Assembly (NCBI GenBank): GCA_900465915.1
Contig: UBKJ01000029.1
Location: 127,573 to 191,572, forward strand
From: Hyphomicrobiales bacterium
GTDB lineage: Bacteria; Pseudomonadota; Alphaproteobacteria; Rhizobiales; Rhizobiaceae
DNA length: 64,000 nt
Direction of reading: 5' to 3'
Under the pieces are notes generated by a model. It did not search any database. It was given only the letters and a program-made list of their open reading frames with translations, and was not told the DNA's origin. Made by a program: the position numbers and the translations under genes. Below, one piece after another: positions 8,248 to 15,844 of this stretch; the first letter of the stretch is position 1; each line of letters starts with the position of its first letter.

Positions 8248-9117
8248 TCATGCCGCCTGTTCCCGCGCCGCCGGGGCGACGACGCGATTGTCGAGAAGTT
8301 TCGTCGCGCCCAGCCGCACGAACAGCGCCGCCAGCACCGGCCGGCCCTGCACGGAGGCGAGCCGCTCCAGCGTGTCGGGATCGCGCAGCGCCACCACTTC
8401 CGCATGGGCCAAAGGCTCGCGCGCGATGAAGGCGCGCAGGGCGGCCTCGATCTCGGCCGGATCGTCCATGCCGGCGCGGATCAGCCGCTCGGCCTCGTCC
8501 AGCGCTTGCGGCACCACGACGGCCGCGGCGCGCTCGGCCGGGGACAGATAGACGTTGCGCGAGGAGCAGGCGAGCCGGTCCGCCTCGCGCACCGTCGGCA
8601 CGCCGACCACGCGCACGGGCATGGCCAAGTCCTCGGCCATGCGGCGGACGATGACGAGCTGCTGGAAATCCTTCTCGCCGAAATAGGCGGCGTCGGGCTG
8701 GACGATGTTGAACAATTTGCAGACCACGGTGGCGACGCCGGCGAAATGGCCGGGGCGCGCCTCGCCCTCCATCTGGCCGCCCAGCGCCGGCACGTCGACC
8801 AGCGTGGCCATGGGGCGCGGATACATGTCGGCCACCTCGGGCGCGAAGAGGAAATCCACCGCGGCCTCGCGCAGGAGCGCGGCGTCGCGTTCCAGATCGC
8901 GCGGATATTTCTCGAGATCCTCGCTGGGGCCGAATTGCAGCGGGTTGACGAAGATCGACGCCACCGTCACCTCGTTCTCGGACTTGGCGCGGCGCACAAG
9001 CTCCAGATGGCCCCGGTGCAGATAGCCCATGGTCGGCGCGAAGCCGATCGACCGGCCGGCGCGCCGCGCCGGGGCCAACGCCCGGCGCAAGTCGTCGATG
9101 GTGCGGATGATGTGCAT
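8248..9117 (-). CDS. panC: pantothenate synthetase
   Basis: A 289-residue ATP-dependent ligase joining pantoate and beta-alanine. It shows FAPTMGYLHRGHLELVR (nucleotidyltransferase HxGH region), VASIFVNPLQF, FGEKDFQQL and the KMSKS-like SSRNVYLSP. I start at ATG 9117 (MHIIRTIDDL); the open frame continues upstream through a tandem repeat, but the family begins here and GGGAG lies 6-7 bases before it. First gene of panC-panB-nadQ. Confidence 0.95.
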   Translation of the reverse strand: MHIIRTIDDLRRALAPARRAGRSIGFAPTMGYLHRGHLELVRRAKSENEVTVASIFVNPLQFGPSEDLEKYPRDLERDAALLREAAVDFLFAPEVADMYPRPMATLVDVPALGGQMEGEARPGHFAGVATVVCKLFNIVQPDAAYFGEKDFQQLVIVRRMAEDLAMPVRVVGVPTVREADRLACSSRNVYLSPAERAAAVVVPQALDEAERLIRAGMDDPAEIEAALRAFIAREPLAHAEVVALRDPDTLERLASVQGRPVLAALFVRLGATKLLDNRVVAPAAREQAA

Positions 9118-9125
9118 GCGGCTCT

Positions 9126-9159
9126 CCCAGTCCCGGCCCAGTCCCGGCCCAGTTCCCGG
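9126..9159. repeat. 11-bp tandem repeat in the panC leader
   Basis: Three copies of CCCAGTCCCGG (the third has one inserted T) directly upstream of panC. The unit nearest the gene supplies the GGGAG of its ribosome-binding site. Confidence 0.8.
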
Positions 9160-9228
9160 CTGCGACCATTCGGCCGCAGTCCTACAGCCTCGCGCCGCCG
9201 CTGACAACCTTCGGACGGGCGCGCCCGG

Positions 9229-10470
9229 TCAGGGCGTCGTCACCGAGCCGACCGTGTTGCCCACCGCACGGCCGAAACGGTCGAGCTGCTCGTTATAGGT
9301 GCGGCGCGTGTTGGGGTCGAACACCGCGATCGGCGCGCTGACCACCAGCGAGGCGGCGCTGCCGACGCCCTGCGCCGTGCCCATGGCCACCGCGCCCAGA
9401 CGGTCGCCGAGGCCGACCTCGGAATCGGTGATGGTCTGGCCGGTGACGAGCCGCTTGCCGATGAGCTGCACCACTTCGGGGCTGGCGGCGAACTTGCCGT
9501 GGTTGAGCCGGTCGCCGGCCTTGAGCCGCGTCAGGTCGATGACGGTGATGCCCGCCGTCTCCAGCGCCGAGCGATAGGGCTCGGCGGAGGGATCGATCTG
9601 GCCGAGGCGGTCGATATTGCCCGAGATGCGCCGCGACAGGGCCAGCGCCCGGTCGTCGCGCGAGGTGAAGAGCGTGAAGCGCGGATGCTTCGGCCCCATG
9701 GCCAGATATTGCTTGGCGAAGACGTTGACGTCCATGTCGGGCGAGGCGAGGATGACGTCGGTGATCTTGGGGTCGACGCGGCCGTCGCGGATCGCCATCT
9801 GGCGCAGCGCCTCCACCGTCAGCCAGCTTCCCATGGAATGGGCCATGACGGTGACGTCCTTGACGTCGGGATCGCGCGCTAGGGCGCGCAGCACCTGCTC
9901 CAGCGCGTCGCGGGAATAGTTGGTGCTTTCCTTGTCGTAATTATAGTCGAAGACGCTGGCGCGCGAGGGCCAGGTGAACAGCACCGGCGCGACGTCGGCG
10001 CCCGAATCGTGGACGATCTGCGCGAAGCGGTAGACCGAATCCTCGAAGGTGTTGTTGAAGCCGTGCACGAACACCATCACGCGGCGGCTCCTGGTCAGCC
10101 GCGCATGGACCCAGCGCGCCGTCTCGACGTCGGTCTTGAGCGGGGTGACGCTGAGCGTGGCGAAATCGGTCTGCGGATTGGGCGGCAGGCGCTTGGGCCA
10201 CTGCACTTCGCCGATCTTGCGGTTCTTGTCGGGCGGGATGGAGACGACGATGTCGGCCATGGAGACGATCTTGTCGCGCTCGCCGTTGAACAGCGTGCCG
10301 GGATCGCCCGAGGGCTGGCGCGTGGTGGCGACCAGGAGATTGATCTTCGAGGCCTGCGGCGTGGTCTCGGCCACCGGGGCCAGCACGCCGGTGGGGCGGC
10401 TGGCGCAGCCGGCGAGCGACAGGAACGCCGCGGCCACGATCACGCATGCAGGGGCGGTACGACGAATCAT
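9229..10470 (-). CDS. alpha/beta hydrolase lipoprotein (DUF900 type)
   Basis: A 413-residue probable lipoprotein. The N-terminus has a signal peptide ending in the lipobox LAGC. The central domain is the alpha/beta-hydrolase of the DUF900 family (VMVFVHGFNNTFEDSVYR), with nucleophile Ser in the elbow AHSMGSW and a late DIDRLGQIDPS segment before the expected His. It is predicted to be an envelope-anchored esterase or lipase; the substrate is unknown. ATG 10470 follows a longer frame opening with TTG and fits the signal peptide best. No operon partner is evident. Confidence 0.8.
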   Translation of the reverse strand: MIRRTAPACVIVAAAFLSLAGCASRPTGVLAPVAETTPQASKINLLVATTRQPSGDPGTLFNGERDKIVSMADIVVSIPPDKNRKIGEVQWPKRLPPNPQTDFATLSVTPLKTDVETARWVHARLTRSRRVMVFVHGFNNTFEDSVYRFAQIVHDSGADVAPVLFTWPSRASVFDYNYDKESTNYSRDALEQVLRALARDPDVKDVTVMAHSMGSWLTVEALRQMAIRDGRVDPKITDVILASPDMDVNVFAKQYLAMGPKHPRFTLFTSRDDRALALSRRISGNIDRLGQIDPSAEPYRSALETAGITVIDLTRLKAGDRLNHGKFAASPEVVQLIGKRLVTGQTITDSEVGLGDRLGAVAMGTAQGVGSAASLVVSAPIAVFDPNTRRTYNEQLDRFGRAVGNTVGSVTTP

Positions 10471-10651
10471 GCTCCGCAAACTCAGGGCTCCCGTCCATAG
10501 GGCGAATAGAATGGTCGGAAAATCTCTTACACCGGAAGCCGCACGGTTAATATCTCCTTTACGCCGCCCGGCGCGGCAATCCGCAATTATCTCCCCAAGG
10601 CGTGGCGCGGCGGCGACACAGCTGCGGAATATCAGGGGCTTGCAAAGGGCT

Positions 10652-10690
10652 GAAAAAGAAAAAGGCCGCGCGGGAGGAGGTGCGCGGCCT
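10652..10690 (-). terminator. terminator of the CCUCCUCCC RNA
   Basis: Stem AGGCCGCGC/GCGCGGCCT (10690-10682 with 10671-10663), a 10-base loop with CCTCCTCCC, then TTTTTCTTTTT on the minus strand. Confidence 0.88.
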
Positions 10691-10770
10691 GATCTTGAAT
10701 ACGGCTATTGGGAGGAGGAGGGCCGTATTCCGTATCGAGTTCTGGGAGGAGGAGATGAACTCGATGGTTA
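10652..10770 (-). ncRNA. three-hairpin CCUCCUCCC small RNA (cuckoo/ar14-like)
   Basis: On the minus strand three consecutive 9-bp perfect hairpins each expose CTCCTCCC in the loop: 10734-10765, 10697-10730 and 10663-10690. The stems differ in sequence, so only the loops are conserved. The last stem runs into a T-rich tract and acts as the terminator. CCUCCUCCC-loop RNAs are known in Alphaproteobacteria (ar14 or cuckoo RNAs in Rhizobiales, CcsR RNAs in Rhodobacter) and are stress-linked anti-Shine-Dalgarno-like regulators. I see no clear promoter, so the 5' end near 10770 is a guess. Confidence 0.85.
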
Positions 10771-10854
10771 ATATCTACACGTCCCCTCCCCGGCGCACCA
10801 CGGCCAATAATGCATATCAGTTATGCAAATACGCCGGCGCTCAAAAAAGCGCCT

Positions 10855-11550
10855 TCAGATGAACCGGGCGAGAAGCGGCGCGGCCAGCACGTTGACGAGG
10901 CCGACCAGCACCATGACCAGGCCGGCGATGGAGCCTTCCTCGCGGCCGATCTGGTGCGCCCTGGCGACGCCCGCGCCATGCGCGCCCATGCCGAACAGCG
11001 CGCCGCGCGCCAAGGCCGAGCGGATCGGCAGCCAGTTGAGCATGATCTCGCCCAGGGCCGCGCCGAAGACGCCGGTCAGCACCACGAAGATCGCCGTCAG
11101 GTCCGGCGCGCCGCCGAGATCGCCCGAGACGGTCATGGCGAAGGGCGTGCTCATCGAGCGCGGCATCAGGCTGAGGCTCATCGCCTCGTCGAGCCCGAGC
11201 AGATGGGCGAAGCCCCAGGCCGAGGCCATGGCGACCGTGCTGCCCACCAGCACGCCGGCGAGCAGCACCGGCCATGTCCGGCGGATCACCTCGCGCTGCT
11301 GGTAGATGGGCACGGCGAAGGCCACCGTCGCCGGCCCCAGCAGCGCCACCAGCCAATGGGTGGCGCCGAAATAGCCGCGATAATTCTCGTTCAGCGCGAC
11401 CACCAGCGCCATCAGGAGCAGCGGCGTCACCGCCAGCGGGGTCAGCCACCACAGGGGAAAGCGGCGATAGACGCGCTTGGCGGCGAGATAGAGCAGGATG
11501 GTCGCCGCCGACCAGAACAGCGTGGCTGCGAAGGGATCATTCGGGATCAT
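10855..11550 (-). CDS. lrgB: LrgB family membrane protein
   Basis: A 231-residue, multi-pass membrane protein of the LrgB/CidB family (EAMSLSLMPRSMSTPFAMTV, GMGAHGAGVARAH). With LrgA it forms the holin/antiholin-like pair linked to autolysis and pyruvate or small-acid transport. It overlaps lrgA by 14 bases. A divergent LysR regulator points to controlled expression. It ends about 85 bases upstream of the small-RNA hairpins on the same strand. Confidence 0.9.
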   Translation of the reverse strand: MIPNDPFAATLFWSAATILLYLAAKRVYRRFPLWWLTPLAVTPLLLMALVVALNENYRGYFGATHWLVALLGPATVAFAVPIYQQREVIRRTWPVLLAGVLVGSTVAMASAWGFAHLLGLDEAMSLSLMPRSMSTPFAMTVSGDLGGAPDLTAIFVVLTGVFGAALGEIMLNWLPIRSALARGALFGMGAHGAGVARAHQIGREEGSIAGLVMVLVGLVNVLAAPLLARFI

Positions 11551-11944
11551 GGCGCAGGCTCCAGCGATAGCAGAGGTCGACGGTCAGCGCCGTCACGCCC
11601 ATCACCGTCAGCGTGCCGAGCAGGATGACGGCCATGACCTTGAGGCCGAGGAGGCCCAGAAGCTCGCGATGGTCGAGCACCGCAAGCACCGCCGGCACGA
11701 AGAACAGGAGCATCTCGGCCAGCAGCCATTCGGCGCCGCGCTTCATGCTGAACAGGCTGACGCGGCCGCTCAAAAGCAGAAGCAGCGCCAGCGCCATGCC
11801 GATGACCGCGCCCGGAAAAGGCAGGCCGAAAAGCCGCACCACGCCCTCTCCGGCGAGCCACAAAGCGCAGAGCGCCGCCACCTGCATCAGGCGGCTATGA
11901 TGCTGCGCATGGCGGAAACGGGTCAGGAGCGGATGGCGGGTCAT
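11537..11944 (-). CDS. lrgA: CidA/LrgA family membrane protein
   Basis: A 135-residue protein with four predicted membrane helices and the family core LPFPGAVIGMALALLLLL followed by FFVPAVLAVL. It is the first gene of lrgAB and overlaps lrgB by 14 bases, so the two are co-translated. Control is probably by the divergent LysR gene 103 bp away. Confidence 0.88.
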   Translation of the reverse strand: MTRHPLLTRFRHAQHHSRLMQVAALCALWLAGEGVVRLFGLPFPGAVIGMALALLLLLSGRVSLFSMKRGAEWLLAEMLLFFVPAVLAVLDHRELLGLLGLKVMAVILLGTLTVMGVTALTVDLCYRWSLRHDPE

Positions 11945-11997
11945 GGGAATTTTCCGGGTTTTCCGAGAATGGGTTGAATATAGGCCGTGGCGCGTTA

Positions 11998-12036
11998 TTC
12001 TGGAAATGAATTGAACGCATATTCTCTATTCCAGAA
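11998..12036. promoter_or_regulatory. inverted repeat between lrgA and lysR, candidate LysR operator
   Basis: TTCTGGAA (11998-12005) and TTCCAGAA (12029-12036) form a perfect 8-bp inverted repeat with a 23-bp spacer in the 103-bp divergent gap, the usual place for a LysR-type binding site. Confidence 0.5.
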
Positions 12037-12047
12037 CGGAATGACCG

Positions 12048-12938
12048 ATGAACCTGCGCAGCCTGCAAGCCTTCGCCGAAGTCGTGCGGCAGGGCGGCTT
12101 CTCCGCCGCCGCCCGCGCCGTCAACGCCACCCAATCCACCGTCAGCAAGGCGGTGCGGCAACTGGAGGACGAGCTGGGCGTCGTGCTGATCGACCGCGGC
12201 TTCGCGCCGCCGCGCCTGACCGAGGCCGGCGAGATCGTGCATCGGCGCGCGCTGGCCATGCTGACCGAGAAGAGCGACATGCTGGCCGAGCTGGACGAAT
12301 TGCGCGGCCTCAAGCGCGGGCTGCTGCGGCTCGGCCTGCCGCCGATCGGCTCCAGCGTGCTGTTCGCGCCGATCTTCGCCGCCTATGCGAGCCGCCATCC
12401 GCAAATCGACATCCAGCTCGTCGAGCACGGCAGCAAGCGGCTGGAGGAGATGCTTTTGAGCGGCGCGCTGGAGCTGGCCGCCTCGCTGCTGCCGGTCGAC
12501 GACGGGCTCGACTGGCAGGACGTGCGCCACGAGCCCGTCGTGGCGCTGCTGCCGGCCGACAATCCGCTCGCGGCCGGCGACGACGTGGCGCTGAGCGACG
12601 TGGCCGCCCTGCCCTTCCTTCTGTTCGAGAGCGGCTTCGCGCTCAACCACATCATCTTCGAGGCCTGCCGCTCGCGCGGCTTCGTCCCGCAGGTGGCGAC
12701 GCGGTCGAGCCAGATCGACTTCATCGTCGAGCTGGTCGCGGCCGGCATGGGCATCGGCTTTTTGCCCTTGATGATCGCCGAGCAGCGCCGCCACGCCGGC
12801 GTGCGCATCCTGCGCATCCGCGACGCCGCGGTGCATTGGCGGCTGGCGCTGGTCTGGCGCAGGAACGCCTTCCTGTCGCATGCGGCGCGGGCCTGGCTCA
12901 CGCTCTGCGCCGCGGAAATCCGCCCCGTCGAGACTTGA
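12048..12938 (+). CDS. LysR-family regulator
   Basis: A 296-residue LysR-type regulator: HTH at residues 1-60 (LQAFAEVVRQGGFSAAARAVNATQSTVSKAVRQLE) and a periplasmic-binding-like effector domain from about 90. It is divergent from lrgAB, as regulators of lrg/cid operons often are, so the pair is the likely target. The effector is unknown; CidR-like proteins sense acetate or pyruvate metabolism. Confidence 0.88.
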   Translation: MNLRSLQAFAEVVRQGGFSAAARAVNATQSTVSKAVRQLEDELGVVLIDRGFAPPRLTEAGEIVHRRALAMLTEKSDMLAELDELRGLKRGLLRLGLPPIGSSVLFAPIFAAYASRHPQIDIQLVEHGSKRLEEMLLSGALELAASLLPVDDGLDWQDVRHEPVVALLPADNPLAAGDDVALSDVAALPFLLFESGFALNHIIFEACRSRGFVPQVATRSSQIDFIVELVAAGMGIGFLPLMIAEQRRHAGVRILRIRDAAVHWRLALVWRRNAFLSHAARAWLTLCAAEIRPVET

Positions 12939-13017
12939 AACGCGGCGCGGCGCGCCTATCTCCCAAGGACATGACCGCGCAGGCGGCCATGCGGAATCAT
13001 GCCTGAAGGAGGCCGTC

Positions 13018-13203
13018 ATGGAAGGTCAGGTCATATTCTACAAGGACGACAGGATTCTCTATCGTCACTCGATCGACGTGCAGGAAGACGATTACGCCAA
13101 GGGCGTCAACGACGCGCTGATCGCCTTCCAGCGCAATTACGCCGGTTTCGATCTCGCGGGCGACAATATCCATATCCGGTTCAAGAAACCGGGCGAGGTT
13201 TAA
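13018..13203 (+). CDS. small conserved protein, 61 aa
   Basis: A 61-residue charged soluble protein starting MEGQVIFYKDDRILYRHSID, with AAGGAGG 6 bases before ATG 13018. It has no signal peptide or membrane segment and reads as a compact alpha/beta domain. I do not recognise a functional family. It lies 79 bases after the LysR gene and may be co-transcribed. Confidence 0.7.
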   Translation: MEGQVIFYKDDRILYRHSIDVQEDDYAKGVNDALIAFQRNYAGFDLAGDNIHIRFKKPGEV

Positions 13204-13266
13204 ACAGGGATTTTCAGGAAGCGGAGCGCCGCGTTTTCCGGCGGCGCGCCCGCCCTATGCCAGTTT

Positions 13267-13413
13267 TCACGCGAAGGCCGACTCGTAGGCGACGCGGCGC
13301 AGGTCGTTGCGGCTCAGTCCCAGATCGCACAATTCGCGATCGCTGCAACGGTTGAGTTCACGCAGGCTTTCACGATACCGCATCCAGCGGTGCAGGCGGG
13401 TACGAAGCGTCAT
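13267..13413 (-). CDS. DUF1127 small basic protein
   Basis: A 48-residue Arg-rich protein: MTLRTRLHRWMRYRESLREL, then NRCSDRELCDLGLSRNDLRR, the typical DUF1127 pattern (DRELxDLGLSRxDI). Such proteins are small RNA-binding or stress regulators; in Rhodobacter the DUF1127 protein CcaF1 is made with CCUCCUCCC-loop RNAs. AAAGGA lies before ATG 13413, and a 7-codon reading frame with a much stronger ribosome site overlaps the start by ATGA. Confidence 0.9.
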   Translation of the reverse strand: MTLRTRLHRWMRYRESLRELNRCSDRELCDLGLSRNDLRRVAYESAFA

Positions 13414-13433
13414 GGCGGGTTCCTTTCTGCCAT
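13410..13433 (-). CDS. 7-codon leader peptide before DUF1127
   Basis: ATG 13433 reads M-A-E-R-N-P-P-stop, with GGGAGG 4 bases upstream, and its TGA overlaps the DUF1127 ATG as ATGA. This layout predicts translational coupling. It is short enough to be chance; the strong Shine-Dalgarno is the main evidence. Confidence 0.4.
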   Translation of the reverse strand: MAERNPP

Positions 13434-13617
13434 CGTTCCTCCCGATTGGGAGCGTCCGTCATTTTTCCCCGCATGAGAAGCGCCGATAGCGCATGGCTGC
13501 CCTGCCCGCAGCGAAACCCTACAAACGAGCTGGCGATTTGACGCCGGCGCTTGCTTTCCCGCCGCGCGCTTTGCATAAAGACGAGGTCTTTTGGTTTTCT
13601 GCGCGAACGGGCCGCTC

Positions 13618-14232
13618 ATGAAGAAACAGCTTGTCATCGTCGGCAACGGGCCTCTGCCGCGCGATCTTTCGGCGGAGATCGACGCCGCCGACCGCGTCGT
13701 GCGCTTCAACAACCCGAAGCTGTCGATCGGCTCCGGCGGCGAGAAGACCGACCTGATGCTGCTCGCCACCTCGGCCAAGCAGATGCAGCAATGGCTGACC
13801 GACGCCAGCTTCCTCAACGGGCCGTTCTTCCACAACACGCCGGAAATCCTGTTCGCCATCCATCCGCGCATCATCCGCTCCTATCACCACAAGCCGGGCC
13901 TGTTGTCGCGGCTCAAGGGCCGCAAGGCGGACTGGACCACCGAGGCCATCGACATCCTCGGCTCCGAGGGCAAGCGGGTGCGCATCGAGCCGCCGCAGAC
14001 CTATTACGCCGTCTGCGCCGAGCTGGGCGTCACCGTCGAGCGGATGAGGGAAGTGTTCCCCAGCACCGGCTTCATCGGCATCTGGCTGGCGCTGCGCGAC
14101 TTTCCGGCCGAGGACTGGGACATCGCCATTTGCGGCTTCGGCTGGCAGGGCTGGAAGCGGCACGACTGGAAGGCCGAGCGCGGCTGGGTCGAGGCGCGCG
14201 TGGCCGAGGGGCGCATCCGCATGCTCGACTGA
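13618..14232 (+). CDS. GT29/sialyltransferase-like protein
   Basis: A 204-residue protein opening KKQLVIVGNGPLPRDLS and VRFNNPKLSIG, the nucleotide-binding pattern of bacterial proteins annotated as glycosyltransferase family 29-like (also as urease operon accessory protein). GFIGIWLALRDFP near 160 resembles the motif region where sialyltransferases bind CMP-sugar. ATG 13618 is preferred over TTG 13591. First of a three-gene run with a GT25 enzyme and a deacetylase, so surface-glycan modification is likely; the sugar is unknown. Confidence 0.65.
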   Translation: MKKQLVIVGNGPLPRDLSAEIDAADRVVRFNNPKLSIGSGGEKTDLMLLATSAKQMQQWLTDASFLNGPFFHNTPEILFAIHPRIIRSYHHKPGLLSRLKGRKADWTTEAIDILGSEGKRVRIEPPQTYYAVCAELGVTVERMREVFPSTGFIGIWLALRDFPAEDWDIAICGFGWQGWKRHDWKAERGWVEARVAEGRIRMLD

Positions 14233-14292
14233 AAAGGCGCCCGCCATTCGAAGCTGTTGCCTAGGGGCCGCCGGACGGTATAGAGCAGGACG

Positions 14293-15012
14293 ATGAATAT
14301 CCACGCCTTCATCATTCATCTCGCGCGCGCGACCGAAAGGCGGCCGCAGGTGGAGACGCTTCGCCGCAGCTTGCCGGTTCCGGCCGAGGCGCTGGAGGCC
14401 GTGGACAGCCGCGCCCTGACCGAGGCCGAAATCGCCGCCGTCTATCGCCGCAGGCTGCACGCGCCGCGCTATCCCTTCTCGCTCAGCCGCAACGAGATCG
14501 CCTGCTTCCTGTCGCACCGCAAGGCCTGGCGCGCCATCGTCGAGCGCGGGCTCGACGCGGGCTTCGTGATCGAGGACGACGTGGCGCTGACGGCGGATTT
14601 TCCGGCGGCGTGGCGGGCGGCGGTCGCGCATCTGGAGCCGGGCGGCTTCATCCGCTTCGCCTTCCGCGACCGCGAGGCGGGGCGCGAGGTCTATCGCGAC
14701 GACAAGGTGCGCATCCTGGCGCCGCGGCCGATCGGGCTCGGCATGGTGGCGCAACTCGTCTCGCGCGAGGCGGCGCGGCGGCTGCTCGCAGCCACCGAGC
14801 AATTCGACCGGCCGGTCGACACCACGGTGCAGATGCGCTGGGTCACCGGATTGCAGCCTTTGTCGGTTATTCCGGGCGGGGTGACGGAGATCTCGGCCCG
14901 GCTCGGCGGCTCGACCGTCCAGCATAGGAAGTCGCTGACAGACAAGCTCGCGCGCGAAATCCTGCGTCCGCTCTACCGCATGCGGGTGCGCGCCTATTCA
15001 AACCGATCCTGA
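14293..15012 (+). CDS. glycosyltransferase family 25
   Basis: A 239-residue LPS-type glycosyltransferase of family 25: MNIHAFIIHLARATERR at the N-terminus, LSRNEIACFLSHRKAWRAI, and FVIEDDVAL with the acidic metal-binding motif near residue 95. These enzymes usually add galactose or a related sugar to lipopolysaccharide core. It sits 60 bp after the GT29-like gene and 9 bp before the deacetylase, in a probable operon. Confidence 0.87.
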   Translation: MNIHAFIIHLARATERRPQVETLRRSLPVPAEALEAVDSRALTEAEIAAVYRRRLHAPRYPFSLSRNEIACFLSHRKAWRAIVERGLDAGFVIEDDVALTADFPAAWRAAVAHLEPGGFIRFAFRDREAGREVYRDDKVRILAPRPIGLGMVAQLVSREAARRLLAATEQFDRPVDTTVQMRWVTGLQPLSVIPGGVTEISARLGGSTVQHRKSLTDKLAREILRPLYRMRVRAYSNRS

Positions 15013-15021
15013 GGACAGACC

Positions 15022-15723
15022 ATGGCGGTACCCATTCTTCTCTATCACCAGATCGCGCCGGTGCCGACCCGCAAGATGCCGTTCAAGGGCCTGCTGGTGC
15101 ATCCGCGCCGCTTCCGCAGCCAGATGCACTGGCTGAAGCGGATCGGCTATCGGGGCCTGTCGCTGCGCGACGCCATGCCCTATGTGCGCGGCGAGAAGCA
15201 GGGCAAGGTGGCGGTGCTGACCTTCGACGACGGCTTCCTCAACGTGCTGGAGAACGCGGCGCCGGTGCTGGCCGAATGCGGCTTCACGGCGACCAATTAT
15301 TTCGTCGCCAACCAGGTCGGCGGCAGCAACGTCTGGGACCATCATATCGGCGTGCCGAAGACGCCCTGCATGTCGCTGTCGCAACTGCGCGAATGGGCGG
15401 CGCTGGGCCACGAGGTCGGCGCGCATACGATGGATCACGTCAATTTGAACCGCACGCCCGAGGACGAGGCGCGGCGGCAGATCGCCGATTCCAAGACGGC
15501 TCTGGAGGACATGATCGGGCAGGAAGTGACCAATTTCTGCTATCCCTACGGCGCCAATTCGCCCATCCACCGCGAAATGGCGCGCGAGGCGGGCTTCGAG
15601 ACCGCCACCACCACGGTGCGCGCCCGCGCCCGGCCGGACGACGACCCGTTCGGCATCCCGCGCATCTATGTGCGCCGCTTCCACGTCTGGCCGAAATTCC
15701 TGCTGCGCTGCTTCACCCGCTGA
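15022..15723 (+). CDS. polysaccharide deacetylase
   Basis: A 233-residue NodB-fold deacetylase removing acyl groups from a sugar polymer. Motif 1 VLTFDDGFLN (Asp-Asp), motif 2 EVGAHTMDHVNL (the His-x(3)-His zinc site), motif 3 NFCYPYGANS. It has no signal peptide, so it would act in the cytoplasm on a lipid-linked or nucleotide-linked sugar. Last gene of the GT29-GT25-deacetylase run. Confidence 0.87.
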   Translation: MAVPILLYHQIAPVPTRKMPFKGLLVHPRRFRSQMHWLKRIGYRGLSLRDAMPYVRGEKQGKVAVLTFDDGFLNVLENAAPVLAECGFTATNYFVANQVGGSNVWDHHIGVPKTPCMSLSQLREWAALGHEVGAHTMDHVNLNRTPEDEARRQIADSKTALEDMIGQEVTNFCYPYGANSPIHREMAREAGFETATTTVRARARPDDDPFGIPRIYVRRFHVWPKFLLRCFTR

Positions 15724-15736
15724 TCCGCGCCCCGGT

Positions 15737-15750
15737 TTGATTTCGATCAA
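15737..15750. promoter_or_regulatory. FNR/FixK box upstream of hemA
   Basis: TTGAT-TTCG-ATCAA is a perfect TTGAT-N4-ATCAA palindrome, the consensus of FnrL/FixK/NnrR-type proteins, 95 bp upstream of the hemA start. Oxygen-responsive hemA control by FnrL is known in other Alphaproteobacteria. Confidence 0.75.
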
Positions 15751-15844
15751 TGCCCCGCCGCGAAAGCGTGGCAAATTGCGCCCCGTCGCGCCATGGACGC
15801 CAAAGGTGAAAAGCGTTAGGTAAGGCGCCAACAAGGAGCGGACC

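Noticed and set aside
9118..9207. N-terminal extension of panC through the tandem repeat
   Set aside because: Low-complexity residues, and PanC proteins start at the MHIIRTI position.
10602..10862. 86-codon plus-strand frame across the small-RNA region
   Set aside because: It runs through three hairpins and a terminator tract and has no ribosome site or conserved pattern.
13226..13252. GC-rich hairpin between the 61-aa gene and DUF1127 as terminator
   Set aside because: The stem GCGCCGC/GCGGCGC lacks a T run and is common by chance in such GC-rich DNA.
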